DNA of 7,801 nt, from contig DMYK01000028.1 in assembly GCA_003483675.1 (NCBI GenBank), forward strand, positions 1 through 7,801. The letters run 5' to 3'. The position numbers and the translations under genes were made by a program. How positions within the stretch are numbered: the first letter of the stretch is position 1; each line of letters begins with the position of its first letter. Below the pieces are notes generated by a model that did no database searches, was not told where the DNA came from, and saw only the letters and a program-made list of their open reading frames with translations. Source of the stretch: Microcoleaceae cyanobacterium UBA11344 (GTDB lineage Bacteria > Cyanobacteriota > Cyanobacteriia > Cyanobacteriales > Microcoleaceae). Shown here piece after piece: positions 4,371-7,801 of the stretch.

Positions 4371-4928
4371 TTGAAACGAACATATCCCCAAAAAACCAGC
4401 CACTTCAGGCTAATAAAGATAGACAGAGACGATTTCGCAGAATCGTCCAAACAGACGCAGAGGAATGGCAGAGTTCGCTCTCTTGCCACCCTCGGATTGG
4501 CAATATCGGTAGGTGCTTCCGGCATCCTGCTGCCGAGAACAGGGGACAGCGCTCGCGCGTCTGAACTCGCACAATCGGCTGATTCCACCGCTGAAGTACA
4601 GTCTGTATCAGCTAACGGGCTAGATCCTTCTGCACAAGTTGACGGTTCCCCCGCCCAAACAGAGGCTGCCCTCTTTGATCAAAAACCTAACCCGGTGGCG
4701 GTTAAGGTGCAACAGGGACAAACCCTTTGGGAGCTGTCTCGGGACTACGCACTTGAACCCAAGGCACTAGCAACTGCTAACGGTATCAAACCCGAAACCG
4801 TACTCCAAGTAGGGCAACAACTGACAATTGGGCCGGCGGAGGTCGTCGCATCACAACAGAACGCCGGCAACACCGCAGCCACGGCACGCCTATGCGCGCT
4901 GCGGATGTCAATCCCGAACAAGAGTTAA
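4371..4928 (+). CDS. LysM/M23 cell-wall peptidase, N-terminal part (frameshifted): signal segment and first LysM
   Basis: This 185-codon frame is the front of a peptidoglycan hydrolase. From the TTG start it reads (f)MKRTYPQK. A basic N-terminal region of about 36 residues precedes the hydrophobic segment SLATLGLAISVGASGILLP (about 37-55), followed by a possible signal peptidase site after ARA (61-63). So it is exported or anchored in the inner membrane. A LysM domain, which binds GlcNAc in peptidoglycan, spans about residues 111-153 (VKVQQGQTLWELSRDYALEP... to LTIGP). After residue about 170 the frame turns into unlikely sequence (RLCALRMSIPNKS) and stops at 4928, while the true continuation appears in another frame from about 4890. 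The two parts overlap by 37 nt. A one-base deletion or a sequencing error is the simplest explanation; with one base restored the full protein would have 848 residues. Confidence 0.85.
   Translation: MKRTYPQKTSHFRLIKIDRDDFAESSKQTQRNGRVRSLATLGLAISVGASGILLPRTGDSARASELAQSADSTAEVQSVSANGLDPSAQVDGSPAQTEAALFDQKPNPVAVKVQQGQTLWELSRDYALEPKALATANGIKPETVLQVGQQLTIGPAEVVASQQNAGNTAATARLCALRMSIPNKS
4884..4895 (+). other. Apparent frameshift site in the LysM/M23 gene
   Basis: The plausible reading passes from the first frame (ending AATA, from GCC ACG GCA) to the frame one base back (ATG CGC GCT GCG GAT) within this stretch. The alternative frames on each side are implausible: Arg-rich before it and Cys/Met-rich after it. 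No X-XXY-YYZ slippery heptamer is present, so programmed -1 frameshifting is not suggested. Confidence 0.7.
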
Positions 4929-6916
4929 ATCTCACAGGCTCTGAACCGTTGGCGACGACGGCTCAGTCACCGCAGGAATCTACCGCAGCGACCCCGCTGG
5001 CCTCGACGGTACTCCCGCAAAGTTCGATCGCTCCTCCGAACCCAAACGGGGCGATCGAGCCTCTTCGACAACAGGTCGAAAACACCTCGAAAAAACCGGA
5101 AAACCGCTCATCAGCACCGGGTCGATCGGAGTTGATGTCTGATCAGGGAACTGCATTATCTACATCTGCTGTATCTTTGCCCGCCCTAGCACCAACGCCG
5201 GAATCTACCGGAGCGGCAACGCAGACAGCAATTCCCGACCAGTCGGCAACACCTGTAATTCAAGGCGCAAATCCCGCGACTCAGAATCCCGGAACTCTGA
5301 ATGCAGCACCCGATCGAGCGCTCGAGTCCATTGAACAGTCGCTGTTTACACCAGGTTTACCTTCTGCTGTGGTCGTCCCCCCCGCAGGTAGCGCGATCGC
5401 ACCGACTGAGGTGTTGTACAGCGTGCGTCCGGGAGATACGCTAGATGTGATCGCCAAAGGTCACAACGTGTCGGCCAAAGACCTGAGCTCGCTCAACAAG
5501 CTGGGAAACCCCAACTTGCTGAATGTCAATCAACGGCTGAAAATTCCCCAAGTTGGATTAAATAATCCGACGGTGCAGTCTTCCGCCTCTATTTCTGCCT
5601 CCAACTCTACATCAGTCTTCTCGGCTGCTTGGGTTCCCGCATCTTTGAACCCCAGCTCCGAAACCCCTGAACTTGGCGGTGCTGGCGTTGCCGCCATTAC
5701 CCCAACAGTGCCTATAGTCTCTCCCCTTGGGAACTTGGAAGGTCTGAACATTTCAGAGCCGATGGTTCCCAAAATTAACAGCATTTCGCTAACTCAAGTT
5801 TCTCAAAGTATTAGCGACCCTGGGAAGCTGGAACTTCAAGGCGAACCAACATTTACAGGTGCTGTCGATACCAGTGCGCTGCCCAAAATCCCCAACTTGA
5901 CCCCAATTTCTAGCACCGGGGGTTTAGGCGCTGAGACAACGAACGCTGTACCCGATGCGAATCTGGCGGTAGCTCCTGTAGCAGGAGAATGGCCAGGGGG
6001 CGATGCCAGGGTCGATCGGACAACCGGACAGGCTCTCGACCCTTATGCCGAACGCTTGAGGGCGGAAATTGTCAGGCTGCGATCGGAATATCAGGCCGAG
6101 CGCAATTCGATCGGGGCCTCCTCCCTCTCCCTGGCTCCCAATCAGGAGCCTCTGGCGCAAGTCGCCACGGAAGACCCATCTGAGAATAGCCAAAATCTGA
6201 ATAATCCCTATCTCTACACCCCTGAGTACGATCGAGCGGTGCAGAATGAAATCAGCCGACCTCCGTCGAGAGCGTGGTCAGAGCAGGTTCAGAAGCAGCA
6301 GCAAGAGCGTTTTGACCCGGATCGCGCTGCTCAATTGCAACCGATCAACCTGATGCCGACCAATGCTCTACAGCAGCCGGTGGTGGCAACTGCTCCCTTG
6401 GGTGCAGATGGTTACGACCCCCTGAGCAACCCGTCTTTGGGACAGATGGTTTCTCCAGAATTGCCCCCGCTTTCTAGCCCTGATACTTATCTGCCTAACG
6501 GCTCAAAACAACGGTCGGCTAATGGGTTTATTTGGCCGGCTAAGGGCGTTCTCACTTCTGGCTACGGCTGGCGCTGGGGACGGATGCACAAGGGAATTGA
6601 CATTGCAGGGCCGATCGGCACACCAATTGTGGCAGCCTCTGACGGGGTAGTGACCTATGCAGAGTGGAACGATGGTGGCTACGGCTATCTGGTAGAAATT
6701 ACCCATCCTGACGGCTCTGAGACTGTCTATGCCCACAACAGCCGGATTTTGGTGCAAAAGGGTCAGAAGGTCGCTCAAGGCGAACAGATTTCGGAAATGG
6801 GCAGCACTGGCTTCAGTACCGGCCCACACTTGCACTTTGAAATTCATCCCGCCGGACAGGGTGCTGTCAATCCGATGGCTTTTCTGCCAGACGATGATTC
6901 CAGCGCTTCTCGGTAA
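4892..6916 (+). CDS. LysM/M23 cell-wall peptidase, C-terminal part (frameshifted): second LysM and M23 metallopeptidase
   Basis: This frame of 674 residues carries the catalytic part of a zinc peptidoglycan endopeptidase (lysostaphin/NlpD type). After a long Ser/Thr/Pro/Gln-rich linker comes a second LysM (about 174-219, VLYSVRPGDTLDVIAKGHN to LKIP), another low-complexity stretch with a short possible coiled coil (about 386-405), and the M23 domain from about 545. The zinc and catalytic residues are all present: His566 and Asp570 in MHKGIDIAG, His615 in YAHNS, and His646 and His648 in GPHLHFE. The enzyme domain itself is thus intact. The ATG at 4892 has no ribosome binding site and no export signal follows it, so alone this product could not reach its substrate. 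It must be the continuation of the 4371 frame. Low-complexity linkers are typical of cyanobacterial homologues. A strong terminator follows 11 nt after the stop. Confidence 0.9.
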   Translation: MRAADVNPEQELNLTGSEPLATTAQSPQESTAATPLASTVLPQSSIAPPNPNGAIEPLRQQVENTSKKPENRSSAPGRSELMSDQGTALSTSAVSLPALAPTPESTGAATQTAIPDQSATPVIQGANPATQNPGTLNAAPDRALESIEQSLFTPGLPSAVVVPPAGSAIAPTEVLYSVRPGDTLDVIAKGHNVSAKDLSSLNKLGNPNLLNVNQRLKIPQVGLNNPTVQSSASISASNSTSVFSAAWVPASLNPSSETPELGGAGVAAITPTVPIVSPLGNLEGLNISEPMVPKINSISLTQVSQSISDPGKLELQGEPTFTGAVDTSALPKIPNLTPISSTGGLGAETTNAVPDANLAVAPVAGEWPGGDARVDRTTGQALDPYAERLRAEIVRLRSEYQAERNSIGASSLSLAPNQEPLAQVATEDPSENSQNLNNPYLYTPEYDRAVQNEISRPPSRAWSEQVQKQQQERFDPDRAAQLQPINLMPTNALQQPVVATAPLGADGYDPLSNPSLGQMVSPELPPLSSPDTYLPNGSKQRSANGFIWPAKGVLTSGYGWRWGRMHKGIDIAGPIGTPIVAASDGVVTYAEWNDGGYGYLVEITHPDGSETVYAHNSRILVQKGQKVAQGEQISEMGSTGFSTGPHLHFEIHPAGQGAVNPMAFLPDDDSSASR

Positions 6917-6927
6917 GCAGTAGTTTC

Positions 6928-6968
6928 AAGTTATGGGTTTTGATATATTAGCAAAACTCATAACTTTT
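6928..6968 (+). terminator. Intrinsic terminator of the LysM/M23 gene
   Basis: A 15-pair stem with one G-T wobble is formed by 6928-6942 (AAGTTATGGGTTTTG) and 6952-6966, with a nine-base loop. The stem runs into TTTT (6965-6968). It starts 11 nt after the stop codon. Confidence 0.85.
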
Positions 6969-7053
6969 ACTTCAATTCATTACAAATAATGTAGTCAAGC
7001 AGGTATCGTAGTTCCCCATACTGTGCTAAGATAGTAAATCGTGAAGTCAGTTT

Positions 7054-7127
7054 GGCTCAGTGGCGCAGTTGGTTAGCGCAGGGGACTCATAAGCCCAAGG
7101 TCGCAGGTTCAAATCCCGCCTGAGCCA
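7054..7127 (+). tRNA. tRNA with CAU anticodon (elongator Met or lysidine-type Ile)
   Basis: The acceptor stem GGCTCAG/CTGAGCC (7054-7060 with 7120-7126) and the D stem GCGC/GCGC (7063-7066 with 7076-7079) pair perfectly, and the D loop is AGTTGGTTA. The anticodon loop CTCATAA (7086-7092) has anticodon CAT at 7088-7090. The variable loop AGGTC and the T loop TTCAAAT are standard, with discriminator A at 7127 and no encoded CCA. It is not the initiator, because the 1-72 pair is G-C. CAU is read as Met, or as Ile if TilS modifies C34; the sequence alone does not decide. The anticodon stem is odd: GGGGA/GCCCA leaves G27-A43 and A31-G39 mismatched, and the T stem has an A-C mismatch (51-63). Confidence 0.93.
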
Positions 7128-7145
7128 TAATGTAATGGAAATAAG

Positions 7146-7175
7146 CACGCTCTCAGTTTTGAGAGCGTGTTTTTT
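7146..7175 (+). terminator. Intrinsic terminator after the tRNA
   Basis: CACGCTCTCA (7146-7155) and TGAGAGCGTG (7160-7169) form a perfect ten-pair stem with a GTTT loop, followed by six T (7170-7175). It separates the tRNA from the peroxiredoxin gene, which must therefore have its own promoter between 7176 and 7253. Confidence 0.93.
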
Positions 7176-7253
7176 GAATTTTTATTTAAGGTAGTTGTAG
7201 TCGTTATGAGTATGATATATTTGTAACAGTTCGTAAACAAGGAAACAAAATCT

Positions 7254-7801
7254 ATGACGAGTGAATGCCTCCGGGTTGGTCAGGCTGCACCAGACTTCGC
7301 AGCAACAGCCGTAGTTGATCAGGAATTCAAGATAGTTAAACTGTCTGACTATAAAGGCAAAAAGTATGTAGTCCTGTTCTTCTACCCCTTGGACTTCACC
7401 TTTGTGTGCCCGACTGAGATTACAGCATTTAGCGATCGCTTTGAAGACTTCAATAAAATTGATACTGAAATCCTTGGCGTATCCGTTGACAGCGAATTCT
7501 CTCACCTCGCATGGATACAAACAGACCGCAAATCCGGCGGCATCGGCGACCTCAACTATCCTCTAGTTGCCGATATCAAAAAAACAATTAGTACCGACTA
7601 CAACGTCCTCGACCCAGAAGCAGGTATTGCCCTCAGAGGTCTGTTTATCATTGATAAAGAAGGCATCATCCAACACTCTACTGTCAATAACCTTGCCTTC
7701 GGCCGCAACGTGGACGAAACTCTCCGCACTCTGCAAGCTATTCAACACGTCCAGTCTCACCCCGATGAAGTTTGTCCCGCCGGCTGGCAGCCCGGTGACA
7801 A
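7254..7801 (+). CDS. Typical 2-Cys peroxiredoxin (partial, runs off the right edge)
   Basis: The enzyme reduces H2O2 and organic peroxides with thioredoxin as electron donor, in the cytosol. The visible 182 codons include the active-site block with Pro45, Thr49 and peroxidatic Cys52 ([14 protein letters not shown]), and the resolving Cys174 in DEVCPAGW, so it is a typical 2-Cys (Prx1/AhpC-like, chloroplast BAS1-like) member that works as a homodimer. GGIG (about residues 95-98) corresponds to the GGLG motif linked to sensitivity to overoxidation; the matching YF motif would lie past the edge. Family length is near 197-200 aa, so only about 15-18 residues are missing. The ATG at 7254 has AAGGA at 7239-7243 before it, and the protein begins as homologues do. 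A HIP1 octamer lies inside the gene (7432-7439). The minus-strand open frames opposite it are shadows. Confidence 0.96.
   Translation, partial: MTSECLRVGQAAPDFAATAVVDQEFKIVKLSDYKGKKYVVLFFYPLDFTFVCPTEITAFSDRFEDFNKIDTEILGVSVDSEFSHLAWIQTDRKSGGIGDLNYPLVADIKKTISTDYNVLDPEAGIALRGLFIIDKEGIIQHSTVNNLAFGRNVDETLRTLQAIQHVQSHPDEVCPAGWQPGD

Noticed and set aside
4860..4928. Programmed -1 ribosomal frameshifting between the two peptidase frames
   Set aside because: No slippery heptamer of the X-XXY-YYZ type and no clear downstream stimulatory stem in the overlap. A deletion or sequence error is simpler.
7182..7760. Two minus-strand ORFs opposite the peroxiredoxin
   Set aside because: Both are antisense shadows of a clearly coding and conserved plus-strand gene that was only missed as a closed ORF because it lacks a stop in the window.

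Overview
The window looks like chromosomal DNA of a filamentous, non-marine cyanobacterium, most likely of the Microcoleus/Oscillatoria/Phormidium type (the genus is inference). The evidence is a cyanobacterial-type GshA, two full HIP1 octamers (GCGATCGC at 5393-5400 and 7432-7439) plus many CGATCG cores, heptanucleotide short tandem repeats in spacers, and long gene-poor spacers between singly transcribed genes.

Layout, left to right. A minus-strand gene enters from the left edge (1-146); it is probably an HD-type phosphohydrolase. A 634-bp spacer (147-780) follows, holding small repeats and a very good CRP-family operator. That operator is centred at -41.5 of a predicted promoter for an unrecognised 271-aa protein (781-1596). 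Next is gshA (1778-2929, GTG start), the first step of glutathione synthesis. A repeat-rich spacer follows, then trmL (3215-3676), a wobble-position tRNA 2'-O-methyltransferase. trmL lies between two direct copies of one spacer element: a 32-bp block with 31/32 identity, a CTTCTNN heptad array, and a GCTATAGCT end.

A 694-nt non-coding stretch (3677-4370) leads to a large envelope gene encoding an exported LysM/LysM/M23 peptidoglycan hydrolase. In this sequence that gene is split into two overlapping frames (4371-4928 and 4892-6916) by an apparent one-base deletion near 4884-4895. Its leader contains a possible structured RNA (about 4053-4255). Some of its blocks resemble the c-di-AMP (ydaO-yuaA) riboswitch class, but the match is incomplete.

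An intrinsic terminator ends the peptidase gene. It is followed by a tRNA with a CAU anticodon, a second intrinsic terminator, and the start of a typical 2-Cys peroxiredoxin that runs off the right edge.

The genes do not form one operon. gshA and the peroxiredoxin both belong to thiol and peroxide defence, and trmL and the tRNA both belong to translation, but each appears to be its own transcription unit. The observations most worth following are the frameshifted peptidase and its leader, the CRP-class-II promoter, the repeat pair around trmL, and the poorly paired tRNA stems. I did not find a clear new defence system, mobile element with a transposase, or CRISPR array.
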